Assembly (NCBI RefSeq): GCF_003014485.1
Contig: NZ_PYGA01000013.1
Location: 161,522-225,521 of the forward strand
DNA from: Murinocardiopsis flavida
Lineage (GTDB): Bacteria > Actinomycetota > Actinomycetes > Streptosporangiales > Streptosporangiaceae
Length of the DNA stretch: 64,000 nt
Reading direction: 5' to 3'
In this document: one piece after another, positions 52,211 to 60,267 of the stretch
How positions within the stretch are numbered: the first letter of the stretch is position 1
How the letters are laid out: every line of letters starts with the position of its first letter
Notes under the pieces: model-generated
Told to the model about the DNA's origin: nothing
The model's database searches: none
What the model saw: only the letters and a program-made list of their open reading frames with translations
Position numbers and translations under genes: made by a program

Positions 52211-52609
52211 ATGCTTCTCGACACGCTCGGGATCCTGCTGTCCGGGCTGATCCTGCTGATCGGATTCGTCCTCATCGTCACGGCGGTTCTAGCCGCGGTG
52301 CCGGCCACGCTCGCCCACCTCGCCTACAACCTGATGCTCGGCTACGTGCGCACCGGCACCGCCGCCGCGCTGTCGGTGGCGAGCCTGCTACTGCTCGCCT
52401 CGATCCCGTACAGCCTGATCGTCGGGGGCGGCATCTGGGGTGCGTCGCTGGTCGACCTCGGGCTGCGCGCGGTGCTCGCGCTGGTGCTGGCCTCCCATGT
52501 GGAGTACCGCCACCGCGCAAGCACGGCCGAGACCCGCGCGGGTGTGCGGCTGGTGGGCGAGTCCGGACTGCTGTGGATCGCCCGCACCGCCACCCGCCCC
52601 CGCCGCTGA
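52211..52609 (+). CDS. Small polytopic membrane protein
   Basis: 132 residues with three hydrophobic segments (LGILLSGLILLIGFVLIVTAVLAAV; AAALSVASLLLLASIPYSLIV; LGLRAVLALVLASHV) and a basic tail. GGAAGGA is about 15 bp before the ATG, so the start is moderately sure. Probably another Spd-type protein following traB. Confidence 0.72.
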   Translation: MLLDTLGILLSGLILLIGFVLIVTAVLAAVPATLAHLAYNLMLGYVRTGTAAALSVASLLLLASIPYSLIVGGGIWGASLVDLGLRAVLALVLASHVEYRHRASTAETRAGVRLVGESGLLWIARTATRPRR

Positions 52610-52675
52610 ACACCCCCCACACACACCCGGGCACGCCGGACCCGCCGGCACGCCCACCACATGAGGAGTTCGCCC

Positions 52676-53329
52676 ATGCCCGCATCCACCCCGACCGTGA
52701 TCGAGATCGGCACCTACGCCGACGGCCGCCCCGCCCACTGGCACCTGACCACCCTCTCCGACAGCCGCATTCAGGTCATGGGTGGGCTGATCACCGGCCG
52801 CACCGGGTCGGGAGGAACCACCCTGCTCGCCGGAATCGCGCGCGCCGCCCACGAGCACCGCGTCGCCGAGCTCCGGGCGGTTCACACGCCGTTGGAGCTG
52901 GCCGACTATGTGCAGCTCGCACCCAGCTACGAACACCTGCTCGCCGACCTGGAAGCACGTATCGAGCAGCGCCGTACCGACCAGCCCGCCGGGCGCATGG
53001 ACGCGCGAACGCTGGTGCTCATCGATGAGGCCGACCGGGTGTTCACGCGGGAGAGCGCCCCGCGGTGGGCCGCCGTCGTGCGGGTCGGGCGGGCGCTGGG
53101 CATCGCGGTGGTGGCGCGGATGCACGGGAGCGACCTGCGCGCGTTCGGCGGCTGCGATGCCCTGCGGTGCGCACTGCTCACCGGCAACCGGGTCCACTTG
53201 GCGCCCTTTGCAGCCGGGCGCCGGCGCCTGCCGATCGTGCCGACCTATCCCTCCAGGGCCGGGGCCATCGAGCCCTCCGGTCAGGTGTTCGCCCTCGTCG
53301 GCCAGCCCGTGACCACCCGCCCCACCTGA
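52676..53329 (+). CDS. Truncated TraB-like ATPase paralogue with degenerate P-loop
   Basis: 217 residues. Its order of motifs copies the TraB motor: TYADGRPAHWHL (TraB: PYADGDGEARLRL), GGLITGRTGSGGTTLL at the P-loop, LVLIDEADRVFTRES (TraB: VVILDESHKIVTRN) and LGIAVVARMHGSDLRAFGGCDALRCALLTGNRVHLAPF (TraB: FGGDDAVRSSVCAGNTVAL). The P-loop Lys is replaced by Gly. It lacks membrane helices and the DNA-reading winged helix. ATG 52676 has AGGAG upstream. Probably a non-motor partner or inhibitor of TraB. Confidence 0.8.
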   Translation: MPASTPTVIEIGTYADGRPAHWHLTTLSDSRIQVMGGLITGRTGSGGTTLLAGIARAAHEHRVAELRAVHTPLELADYVQLAPSYEHLLADLEARIEQRRTDQPAGRMDARTLVLIDEADRVFTRESAPRWAAVVRVGRALGIAVVARMHGSDLRAFGGCDALRCALLTGNRVHLAPFAAGRRRLPIVPTYPSRAGAIEPSGQVFALVGQPVTTRPT

Positions 53330-53425
53330 TCTGCCCGTTCCCCACGTCCGCCCGGCTCCCACGCCGGGCGGGCGACAGGACCCGGACAGCCCGGATCCTC
53401 CGACACCCACCCCAAGGAGTGCTTT

Positions 53426-54037
53426 ATGCCGTCGATGACCCCCTGTTGCGGCACCAGCGTCGGCGTGATCGTCACCGACGCCGCCGGACGCCTGCTCATG
53501 ATCGAGCGCGGCTGGTACCCGGTCGGGATCGCCCCGGTGGCCGGCCACATCGCCGATGCCCACACCGACGCCGCGGCCGCGGTCGTCGCTGAGGTCAGCG
53601 AGGAAGTCGGGCTGACCGTTACTGCGCACACCGTGGTGGCCGATGGCTTCTGGCTGCCCAACCTGTGCGCCTCGCCTCCGTCGGCGATCCCGGGGCACCG
53701 GTGGACGCTGGTCACCGCGGCCGTGACCGGTGAACTGGCGCCCGACCCCGTCGAAACCAAGGGCGCCCGCTGGTACACCCCCGGCCAGGTCGAAGTCCTG
53801 GCCGGGCGCACGCTGGCCCTGGCCCGCGGCGACATCTCCGACGCCGACTACGCCTTCGAGCCGGGGCTGGAGCCGGTCTGGCTGGAACTGCTGCACAGGG
53901 CCAAGGTTCGCTCCGCCCTCAGCGGCGAGCTGACCGCGGCGCGGCGGCTCTACACCACCCCTCCCGAGTGCTACTGGGACGCCGACCGCGGCGTGGAGGT
54001 GCCCGCCGAACAGGCCGCCGCGACCCTCAACGCCTGA
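53426..54037 (+). CDS. Nudix-fold protein with altered box (Pif-like position)
   Basis: 203 residues. Nudix region GHIADAHTDAAAAVVAEVSEEVGL keeps the EExGL end but has His for the first Glu and lacks the Arg of RE, so catalysis may be weakened. Start of the fold: VGVIVTDAAGRLLMIERGWYPVGIAPVAGH. In pSAM2 the Nudix protein Pif gives transfer immunity and lies near traSA, as here. ATG 53426 follows AAGGAG. The C-terminal ~60 residues are not typical of the family. Confidence 0.85.
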   Translation: MPSMTPCCGTSVGVIVTDAAGRLLMIERGWYPVGIAPVAGHIADAHTDAAAAVVAEVSEEVGLTVTAHTVVADGFWLPNLCASPPSAIPGHRWTLVTAAVTGELAPDPVETKGARWYTPGQVEVLAGRTLALARGDISDADYAFEPGLEPVWLELLHRAKVRSALSGELTAARRLYTTPPECYWDADRGVEVPAEQAAATLNA

Positions 54038-54130
54038 CCGGCGGCGCCTCTGCCGCCCGCCCCGGCCACGGCCGCGGGCGGGCGGGGGAGGGACCACCCG
54101 GTCCGACCCGCCGACCCCGGGAGAACGACC

Positions 54131-54655
54131 ATGACCACCACGAACGTCCTGACCAACGTGTCCGAGGCCGCGTACTTCCAGGCCGTCGGCACCGACGCCG
54201 AACAGGCCCTGACCGCGCTGGAACGATTGGGCTGCGCACGCGGGCACGCCGCGGCCCGCGCCGACGCCTACGAACAGCTCGCCGCGACCGAACGAGACGC
54301 CCGTACCCACGCCGGTGCGGTGTGCGGCCGCGGCCGCGAGACCCGGGCGGCGCGGCGCTGGCACGCCGACGGCGCCTGGCTCTTCACCCTGCTCGCCCTG
54401 ATCGAACGGGCACAGACCACCCCTACCGCGCTGGCGCCGACCGGCGGCAAGGCCATCGCCGACCACGTCGCCACCCGCACCACCGACCCCACGGTCCGGG
54501 TCGTCGTGCAGATCATGGCCTGCTACGGCATCGACGCGCTGATGCTCGCGCACCTGCACACGGCCCTGACCCACCCCCGTGTGGGCATGCGCGGCGAGGC
54601 CGCCGACGGCCTGGTCACCCGCCTGCCCGCGGTCTATGCCGACCGCACCGGCTGA
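54131..54655 (+). CDS. Hypothetical helical protein
   Basis: 174 residues, nearly all helical, soluble (ALTALERLGCARGHAAARADAYEQLAATERDARTHAGAV...; VVVQIMACYGIDALMLAHLHTALTHPRVGM). No recognised family. GGGAGAACG precedes the ATG. Last gene before a strong bidirectional terminator, so it ends the transfer operon. Confidence 0.65.
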   Translation: MTTTNVLTNVSEAAYFQAVGTDAEQALTALERLGCARGHAAARADAYEQLAATERDARTHAGAVCGRGRETRAARRWHADGAWLFTLLALIERAQTTPTALAPTGGKAIADHVATRTTDPTVRVVVQIMACYGIDALMLAHLHTALTHPRVGMRGEAADGLVTRLPAVYADRTG

Positions 54656-54661
54656 GCGGGC

Positions 54662-54715
54662 CCCGGCACAGCGAAGCGGGGCCCGCCCCCGAAGGGCAGG
54701 CCCCGCCGTGCCGGG
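54662..54715. terminator. Bidirectional terminator
   Basis: Nested hairpin: outer CCCGGCAC/GTGCCGGG and inner GCGGGGCCCGCCC/GGGCAGGCCCCGC (12 of 13 pairs). It lies between the rightward gene ending at 54655 and the leftward regulator ending at 54721. Confidence 0.75.
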
Positions 54716-54720
54716 CCGTC

Positions 54721-54927
54721 TCAGCCCGGCTGGTCGTCCTTGCGCCAGCCGTGGCCGCGCCGGGAGGCGATCCATGCCTCGATCGCGGCCGCGCGCCACA
54801 GCGGGGAGCGCCCCGCCAGCCCGTCGGGCTCGGGAAGGTCCCCGCGCAGCTTGTACTGGCGCACCGTCTCGGGCTTCACCCCGAGGCGTTCGGCCACGTC
54901 CTTGACGGTCATGAGGTCGTCGATCAT
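54721..54927 (-). CDS. AlpA/MerR-like helix-turn-helix regulator
   Basis: 68 residues from ATG 54927 (or 71 from GTG 54936): LMTVKDVAERLGVKPETVRQYKLRGDLPEPDGLAGRSPLWRAAAIEAWIASRRGHGW, a complete excisionase/AlpA-type winged HTH. Divergent from the second gene block, with two identical-plan 23-bp operators between. Likely a local repressor of that block, or an RDF. Confidence 0.88.
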   Translation of the reverse strand: MIDDLMTVKDVAERLGVKPETVRQYKLRGDLPEPDGLAGRSPLWRAAAIEAWIASRRGHGWRKDDQPG

Positions 54928-54941
54928 GCCCACCAAAATAC

Positions 54942-55005
54942 GTTGTAGACGTCATGTTGACAACCACGGATCGGCGGCTTACGTTGTAGATGAAACATAG
55001 ACAAC
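54942..55005. promoter_or_regulatory. Two GTTGT-N13-ACAAC operators
   Basis: GTTGT-N13-ACAAC occurs at 54942-54964 and at 54983-55005, 41 bp apart (about four helical turns). TACGTTGTAGA is common to both. They lie between the divergent HTH gene (leftward) and the gene at 55020 (rightward). Confidence 0.75.
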
Positions 55006-55019
55006 CTGTTGGAGGTTCG

Positions 55020-55520
55020 GTGGCCACCCCGACCGGCACGCCCATCCTCACCGCGATCCGCACCCACATCGACGACGCCGTCCTCACCGAGATCGAGGTA
55101 TACGAGACCGATGACGGGCTCTTCGGCCACCACGAGGTAGAAGCCGTCGTCATCGACCGCGAGAACCACCGCATCCACACCATCACCGTCGGCTACGGAG
55201 GCACCCGCGGCGGCGGGTACATCGGCTTCGGCTGCCTCCCCGACTCCGTCACCGCCCTCAACGCGGAGATCGACCGCCACCGCCGCTCCCGCGCCGTCAC
55301 CGGCTACCGCCGCATTCCCACCCCCGACGACGGCCAGTGGCCCGCCTACGCCGAAACCCATGACCAGGCGGCCGCCCGCGAGGACGCCCGGGCCGACGAG
55401 CAGGCCACGCGGCCCCGCCGTATGCCCGGCGATGTGTGGCTCGCCCGCGCCCGCGCCGAGAGCCACCGGGCCAGCGCGGCCGCGGCCCGCGCCCACCACA
55501 CCTTGGAGGTTCTGACATGA
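55020..55520 (+). CDS. Hypothetical protein heading the second gene block
   Basis: 166 residues from GTG 55020, with GGAGG 5 bp upstream. An alpha/beta N-terminal domain (AVLTEIEVYETDDGLFGHHEVEAVVIDRENHRIHTITVGYGG) and a charged helical C-terminus with many Arg/Ala. Family not recognised. The next gene overlaps its stop by 4 bp. Controlled, by position, by the double 23-bp operator. Confidence 0.7.
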   Translation: MATPTGTPILTAIRTHIDDAVLTEIEVYETDDGLFGHHEVEAVVIDRENHRIHTITVGYGGTRGGGYIGFGCLPDSVTALNAEIDRHRRSRAVTGYRRIPTPDDGQWPAYAETHDQAAAREDARADEQATRPRRMPGDVWLARARAESHRASAAAARAHHTLEVLT

Positions 55521-55678
55521 GCGACTGGAGCATCGAGATCACCCTGGCCGAGGACGGCAACCAGGACATCGCTGAGGCCATCGAGTCCGCGGTCGCCGAC
55601 GCGGCCGTGCTCCGCACGATCCGCGTCACCCGCGACGACGGCACGACCGTCACGTTCGTCCCCATGCCGGTGCGGTGA
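55517..55678 (+). CDS. Small hypothetical protein
   Basis: 53 residues (MSDWSIEITLAEDGNQDIAEAIESAVADAAVL...), predicted beta-alpha-beta, overlapping the previous gene by 4 bp with GGAGG upstream. Function unknown. Confidence 0.7.
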   Translation: MSDWSIEITLAEDGNQDIAEAIESAVADAAVLRTIRVTRDDGTTVTFVPMPVR

Positions 55679-55855
55679 GCGCCGACTACACCGCCGCGGC
55701 CCACAGCGCCGCCTGAACTCCCCGCCCGCCGGCCACTGCCCCTCACGTGGGTCAGGCCGCACCCGGATCGTGCCCGGGGCGGGCACCACCCCGCACACCC
55801 CGACCACCGACCGGCCGCCGGTTCCTCCGGCGTGCCCGAAACCCGAGGAGGACCC

Positions 55856-56206
55856 GTGTTCAGCTACGCCACCCCCGAGGAGCGCGCCGCGCTCATCACC
55901 GGACTGCGCGACCTCGCCGCCTACCTGGAAGCCCACCCCGAGGTCCCTGTCTTCGGCAGGGTCGAGATGAACGTGTCCATCATCGGCGACTACGGCGTCG
56001 AGGTCGACGACGCGGACAAGCGCGCGGAACTGGAGCGCATCGCCGCCCTCGCCGACGCCCCGATCCAGTCCCGCAACGGCCAGCACACCGCCAAGCGCGG
56101 CTTCGGCCCGGTCACCTACCGCGCGACCGCGATCGACCGCGCCCGGATGGACGCCCACCAGGCCCTCTACTCCTACGAGGGCAGCGTCCAGCCCGACGCT
56201 GCCTGA
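55856..56206 (+). CDS. Hypothetical protein
   Basis: 116 residues from GTG 55856 with GAGGAGG upstream. Helical start (YATPEERAALITGLRDLAAYLEAHPEVPVFGRVEMNVSIIGD) resembles small actinophage/AICE proteins of unknown role. No membrane segment. Confidence 0.7.
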   Translation: MFSYATPEERAALITGLRDLAAYLEAHPEVPVFGRVEMNVSIIGDYGVEVDDADKRAELERIAALADAPIQSRNGQHTAKRGFGPVTYRATAIDRARMDAHQALYSYEGSVQPDAA

Positions 56207-56297
56207 ACCGGCTCGTGTGCGCGAGAGCCGCCCCGACCACCACAGCCGGGCGGACCCTGCTCAACCCCTTGATAGCCACCAGAGAGGTATTCCTGTC

Positions 56298-56774
56298 ATG
56301 CCCGCAACCACCCGCCCGCCGACTCGCGCGGCAAGGTTCGCCGCGGTGCTGACCGCGGTGAAGGCGGCCCATGATGTCGGCGACTTCGCAGCGCAGACCG
56401 ACCACCAGTCCGCACGCAAGCCGTGCGCGGCCGACCGCGCCGAAGGCGTGGCGTGCACCGAAGCCGCGTCCTGGCGGGCGCTGGCCGCCCACGTCGCCTC
56501 CTACCACGCGGTGCAGGCCGCCGCCCTGGTCACCGTCGACCGGGCGCTGGGGCTGGGGCTGTCCCCGGCCCGAATGGTGGCCGGCATCGCCCTGAGCGCG
56601 GCCACCCACGCGGTCATCGATCGGCGCTGGCCCGTCCGGCTCTTCATGGACCGCACCGGATCGACGGCGTTCCGTCTGCACGGCGGCGGCGCGATGCATG
56701 TCGATCAGGCCGCGCACCATGCCTGCCTGGCCGCCGCCGCGCTGGTGATGGCGACCGGGCCCGACCGCCGCTGA
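56298..56774 (+). CDS. DUF3307-like helical protein
   Basis: 158 residues. KAAHDVGDFAAQTDHQSARK, LAAHVASYHAVQAAALVTVDRAL, and ALSAATHAVIDRRWPVRLFMDRTG carry the His/Asp pattern (H...D...Q......K...H....H) seen in DUF3307 membrane-associated proteins. GAGAGG precedes the ATG at moderate distance. Role in the element unknown. Confidence 0.65.
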   Translation: MPATTRPPTRAARFAAVLTAVKAAHDVGDFAAQTDHQSARKPCAADRAEGVACTEAASWRALAAHVASYHAVQAAALVTVDRALGLGLSPARMVAGIALSAATHAVIDRRWPVRLFMDRTGSTAFRLHGGGAMHVDQAAHHACLAAAALVMATGPDRR

Positions 56775-56873
56775 CCGGCTGACTGCCCTGCGCCACCAGT
56801 CCCCGCCGGGGTGGTGGCGCGGGGCGGCCGTCCGGCCGACCCCACCGCTTCCTCGCCGAAAGGCCCTGCCGTT

Positions 56874-57698
56874 ATGCCCGAACGCACTCTGACCGCCGCC
56901 CGGCCCGGCCCCGTTGTGCTGGATCTGAGCGCCGATGCCGTCGCTCTCGATGTCGTCGTCAGTCGCTCCACGACCACCGCGACCCTGTCCCTGTCCGGGC
57001 CCGCCGAGGCCATCGAGGCCGCCACCCACGCCATGGAGGCCGCGGTGTGGGGCGTGGCCCTGCCCGAACAGCCCGCCGGCCACGGCATCCGCACCACCCG
57101 CGGCGGCGGCACGTTCATCCAGGCCTCCCACGTGTCCGGGAACATGTCGATCATCGGCAACCGCGTGTTCGTCGACGGAACCGAGGTCACCAACACCGGC
57201 CCGCAGGTTGAGCCGGTGCGCGCGACCGTGGTCCTGCCCGCCGGGTCCGCGCTGCGCACCCGCGTCCAGGCCGGGACCGTGGGCGCTCACGGCCTCCCCC
57301 TGGAATGGGTCACCCACGACGGCGTTGCGGCCGACCTGCACATCGACACCGCCCGCACGCTCACCGCCCGCACGAAGTCGGGGTCGGTGCGCGCCGCGAA
57401 GGCCGGATCGATCGATGTCGAGACGGTCTCCGGGGACATCACCATCGACCACGCCACCGGCACTGCGGTGCGGCTGCGCACCGTCTCCGGCGACATCCAC
57501 GCCGAAGGCCGCGCCCCTGTGGACGCGGAGGCGGTCTCCGGCGACGTGTACCTCAACACCCACGCCGACGTGGACGTCACCGCGGCCGCGGTCTCGGGCG
57601 ACGTCACGGTCATGGCGACCAGCGGCGCCTGCCCGCGGGTGCGCGCCACCTCGGTCTCGGGCCGGGTGCGCACCCCGATCCGCCCCACCCGGGTGTGA
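56874..57698 (+). CDS. DUF4097-like beta-helix repeat protein
   Basis: 274 residues. The C-terminal half is a run of short beta-repeats with SG(D/S)(I/V) turns: TKSGSVRAAKAGSIDVETVSGDITIDHATGTAVRLRTVSGDIHAEG...EAVSGDVYLNTHADVDVTAAAVSGDVTVM. This is the DUF4097 putative adhesin/bactofilin-like right-handed helix. Upstream (residues ~75-100) lies GGTFIQASHVSGNMSIIGNRVFVDG. No signal peptide, so probably cytoplasmic and possibly filament-forming. Confidence 0.78.
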   Translation: MPERTLTAARPGPVVLDLSADAVALDVVVSRSTTTATLSLSGPAEAIEAATHAMEAAVWGVALPEQPAGHGIRTTRGGGTFIQASHVSGNMSIIGNRVFVDGTEVTNTGPQVEPVRATVVLPAGSALRTRVQAGTVGAHGLPLEWVTHDGVAADLHIDTARTLTARTKSGSVRAAKAGSIDVETVSGDITIDHATGTAVRLRTVSGDIHAEGRAPVDAEAVSGDVYLNTHADVDVTAAAVSGDVTVMATSGACPRVRATSVSGRVRTPIRPTRV

Positions 57699-57787
57699 CC
57701 GCTCTGGCCCCCAGCCGCCCCCCGCGGGTGTCTGGGGTCCGGGGCGGCCCCGCACCGGGGGCCGGACCCACCCGCCAGGAGGACTTC

Positions 57788-58189
57788 ATGAGCACATTCC
57801 GCCCCGGGTGCCGTGTGAGCAGCTTCGGCTACCACCACGGCCCCGCCCCGTCCGCGGACCTGGTCATGGACGTGCGCCACAGCCTGCGCAACCCCGCCAA
57901 CAACCCCGTGATGGTCCACATGACCGGGCTCGATGCCGAGGTGGCCGCCCACGTGCTGGCCACCCCCGGCGCCACCGGGGTGGTGGTGCGCACCGCCGCC
58001 TGGGTGCGCGGCCTGCTCGCCGACACCCCCGCGGAGCGGTGGCGCCGGGTCGATGTCGCGATCGGGTGCGCCGGCGGGCGCCACCGCAGCGTCGCCCTGG
58101 CCGAAGCCCTCGCCGACGCGCTGCGCACCACCGGCACCCCTACCGAGGTCGTGCACCGCGACGTCGACCGGCCCGTCGTTGCCACCTGA
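57788..58189 (+). CDS. RapZ C-terminal-domain protein
   Basis: 133 residues containing only the RapZ C-terminal RNA-binding domain: FGYHHGPAPSADLVMDVRHSLRNP...MTGLD...and IGCAGGRHRSVALAEALA (consensus IGCTGGxHRSV). In enterobacteria this domain of RapZ binds sRNA GlmZ; here the ATPase domain is absent. Stand-alone versions occur in actinomycete elements. A nucleotide- or RNA-binding role is inferred. AGGAGG is 4-8 bp before the ATG. Confidence 0.88.
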   Translation: MSTFRPGCRVSSFGYHHGPAPSADLVMDVRHSLRNPANNPVMVHMTGLDAEVAAHVLATPGATGVVVRTAAWVRGLLADTPAERWRRVDVAIGCAGGRHRSVALAEALADALRTTGTPTEVVHRDVDRPVVAT

Positions 58190-58233
58190 CCCCCGCAACC
58201 CGTGACCGAGCAGCAGGAAGGAGGGATGACGCC

Positions 58234-58323
58234 GTGGCCGAACCCGAGCAGGACCAGGAACCGCAGTCGGTACGCGATGAGTGGGACCGCCAGCTCCGCC
58301 GCGAGCTGGACAAAGACAAGTAG
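58234..58323 (+). CDS. Very small charged protein
   Basis: 29 residues (GTG 58234), highly charged: AEPEQDQEPQSVRDEWDRQL then RRELDKDK. GGAAGGAGG ends 9 bp before the start. It is the only use of that excellent ribosome site, since the closer ATG (58226) is only 1 bp away from it. Possibly a regulatory micropeptide. Confidence 0.42.
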   Translation: MAEPEQDQEPQSVRDEWDRQLRRELDKDK

Positions 58324-58410
58324 CCGCACACACAGCGAGACCCCACCAGAACGCCTGCAAGCCATCCGGTGAGGCCCCGCAAACCCCAAAGGAATGAGGC
58401 GAGACCCAGT

Positions 58411-58527
58411 ATGCCCGCCCTGATCCGCCGCATGCGCGCGGCCGTGACCGCGACCGAGAAGTGCCCGACCTGCGGGCGCTGGTACCGCACCAGCGACCCC
58501 GCCGAATGGAGCGCCCACCAGCACTGA
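58411..58527 (+). CDS. Small zinc-finger-like protein
   Basis: 38 residues (MPALIRRMRAAVTATEKCPTCGRW...) with CPTCGRWYRTSDPAEWSAHQH at the C-terminus: two Cys and two His in C2H2-like spacing. Basic N-terminus. Such short C2H2-like proteins are seen in AICE and actinophage genomes. Ribosome site GAGGCGAG is upstream. Confidence 0.6.
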   Translation: MPALIRRMRAAVTATEKCPTCGRWYRTSDPAEWSAHQH

Positions 58528-58605
58528 CCCCCACCCCGGGGTGCGGGGCCCGCCGCATGCGCGGTCAGGCCCCGCACCCGCACGCCCGAAGGAAGGAACC
58601 TGCCC

Positions 58606-59091
58606 ATGGCGGGCGAAACCACGATCACCCTGGTCGGCAACCTCACCGCCGACCCCGATATCCGCCACCTCGACAACGGCGACCAGGTCGCCAACTTCAA
58701 CATCGCTTCCACACCGCGCCACTACGCCCGCGAGGCCGGGGAGTGGCGCGACGGCGAACCGCTGTTCATGCGGTGCGCGGCCTGGCGCGACCTCGCCGAC
58801 CACGTCGCGGCGACCCTGTCCCGCGGCATGCGCGTCATCGCCACCGGAAGGTTGCGCCAGCGCACCTTCGAGACGGGTGACGGTGAGCGGCGCACCGTCA
58901 TCGACCTGGAGGTCGACGAGATCGGCCCCTCGCTGCGGTGGGCCACCGCCCAGGTCACCAAGACCACCAACGGCGGCCGCGGCCGACAGCGCCCCGCTGC
59001 CGCTCCGAACCCGAGCACCGGGGGGTTCGGCGCACCCCCCACCGACCAATGGGCCACCGGCGCCGTGGGCGCCGACAAGCCCCCGTTCTGA
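58606..59091 (+). CDS. ssb: Single-stranded DNA-binding protein
   Basis: 161 residues. OB-fold TTITLVGNLTADPDIRHLDNGDQVANFNIASTPRHY...LFMRCAAWRDLADHVAATLSRGMRVIATGRLRQRTFETGDGERRTVIDLEVDEIGPSLRWATAQV, then a disordered Gly/Pro tail ending ADKPPF, which matches the SSB C-terminal tip (DxxPF). Element-encoded SSB supports replication of the excised circle. GGAAGGA lies before the ATG. Confidence 0.95.
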   Translation: MAGETTITLVGNLTADPDIRHLDNGDQVANFNIASTPRHYAREAGEWRDGEPLFMRCAAWRDLADHVAATLSRGMRVIATGRLRQRTFETGDGERRTVIDLEVDEIGPSLRWATAQVTKTTNGGRGRQRPAAAPNPSTGGFGAPPTDQWATGAVGADKPPF

Positions 59092-59207
59092 GGCCGCCCG
59101 GCGGGCCGCCCCGGACCACCAGCCCGCACACCGCGCGGTTGGTGGCCGGGGGCGACCACCCCGGACCACACGCACCCCATCCCACTCCGCTTGGAGGTCT
59201 GTTCGCC

Positions 59208-59642
59208 ATGCCCTACCGCCGCCAGATCCGCACCCGCGCCGAATGCGACGGCTGCGGCGACCAATGGCTCGGAGCCCTCGACATCGACTACGAACCCCTG
59301 TTCACCACCCGCACCGAGGCCCGCCGCCTGCTCACCGACCAGTTCGGCTGGCAGATCACCGGCGAGGGCATGTGGTGCTCGCAGTGCACCGCCCGCCGCG
59401 AATGCGACCTGGTGGGCCATGAGTGGGCCAGCGACGCCGACGATGGCCCCGACACCTGGGTCGACGGCGAACCCCTCCCGGTCTCCCGGTTCTGCGACCG
59501 GTGCGACGAACACCTGCCCCTGGCCGAAGCCGACGGGATCGGCCACCCCGAACACGTGCCCGGCCTGCTGAGCGAGGACGACCTCGCACTGCTCGCCGAA
59601 CTCGAAGCCGCCTTCGGCATCGAGCCGGGCGGCCCGTCGTGA
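59208..59642 (+). CDS. Zinc-ribbon-like hypothetical protein
   Basis: 144 residues with AECDGCGDQW and MWCSQCTARREC plus RFCDRCDEHL, several CxxC pairs suggesting one or two zinc sites. Otherwise acidic. TTGGAGG precedes the ATG. The stop overlaps the next gene start (GTGA). Function unknown, common type in AICEs. Confidence 0.72.
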   Translation: MPYRRQIRTRAECDGCGDQWLGALDIDYEPLFTTRTEARRLLTDQFGWQITGEGMWCSQCTARRECDLVGHEWASDADDGPDTWVDGEPLPVSRFCDRCDEHLPLAEADGIGHPEHVPGLLSEDDLALLAELEAAFGIEPGGPS

Positions 59643-59863
59643 CCGCCTGCGCGATCCACGGCTGCGACCAGGCCCCGACCGCGGTGCTCACCTACACCGC
59701 CCGCGGACGCCGCTACCGCTACCTGCTGTGCGCGGCCGATGCGCAGACCGGAGCGGTGTGGGTGCGCGAGCGGCTCGGCACCGAACCCGCGACCGCGCCC
59801 CTCACCGCAGCCGCCGGGGTGGACCAGCCCGCCCTGTTCGACGGACCGGAGGGCATGGGGTGA
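59639..59863 (+). CDS. Small hypothetical protein with N-terminal CxxC-like motif
   Basis: 74 residues from GTG 59639: TACAIHGCDQAPTAVLTYTARGRRYRYLLCAADAQTG, giving Cys-His-Cys-Cys that may bind zinc. Overlaps both neighbours by 4 bp. Confidence 0.7.
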   Translation: MTACAIHGCDQAPTAVLTYTARGRRYRYLLCAADAQTGAVWVRERLGTEPATAPLTAAAGVDQPALFDGPEGMG

Positions 59864-60267
59864 GCTTCACCCGGTTCTACGACCCCGACGCCACCCGCCA
59901 CGGGCTACCGACCTGGCCATGGGGCCACGCCCCACCCCACTTGGTGACCCGCAAGCAGCTCGCCGCGAAAGGGCTGCGCCCCGGCGGGCAAGACCCCGCC
60001 GGCCAGGTCCGGTGGCGCTCCCGCCGGGCCCCGCCCGGCGCCCGCGGTGTGCGCGAGGCGCTGCTGTACCGCATCGCAGACGCCAAGCCGAAGCGGGCGC
60101 CGACCCCGGCGGTGCTGGCCTCGCTGGCACGGGCGATGCGGGCCCGGCGCACCTGCCCGACCTGCCGTTTGACCTTCACCTACTGCCTGCCGACCTCGCT
60201 CGGTGAATGCGCGGCGTGTGCTTTCGACACCGAGGTCGACCCGAATGATCTGGAGGACGCCGCATGA
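59860..60267 (+). CDS. RRQRL-motif-type zinc-binding protein
   Basis: 135 residues from GTG 59860. VTRKQLAAKGLRPGGQDPAGQVRWRSRRAPPGARGVREALLYRIADAKPKRAPTPAVLASLARAMRARRTCPTCRLTFTYCLPTSLGECAAC: the R/K-K-Q-L-x-x-x-G-L-R-P motif and C-terminal CPTC...C...CxxC zinc site match actinobacterial RRQRL-motif proteins that accompany AICEs and pSLA-type plasmids. Role unknown. Overlaps the WhiB gene by 4 bp. Confidence 0.82.
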   Translation: MSFTRFYDPDATRHGLPTWPWGHAPPHLVTRKQLAAKGLRPGGQDPAGQVRWRSRRAPPGARGVREALLYRIADAKPKRAPTPAVLASLARAMRARRTCPTCRLTFTYCLPTSLGECAACAFDTEVDPNDLEDAA

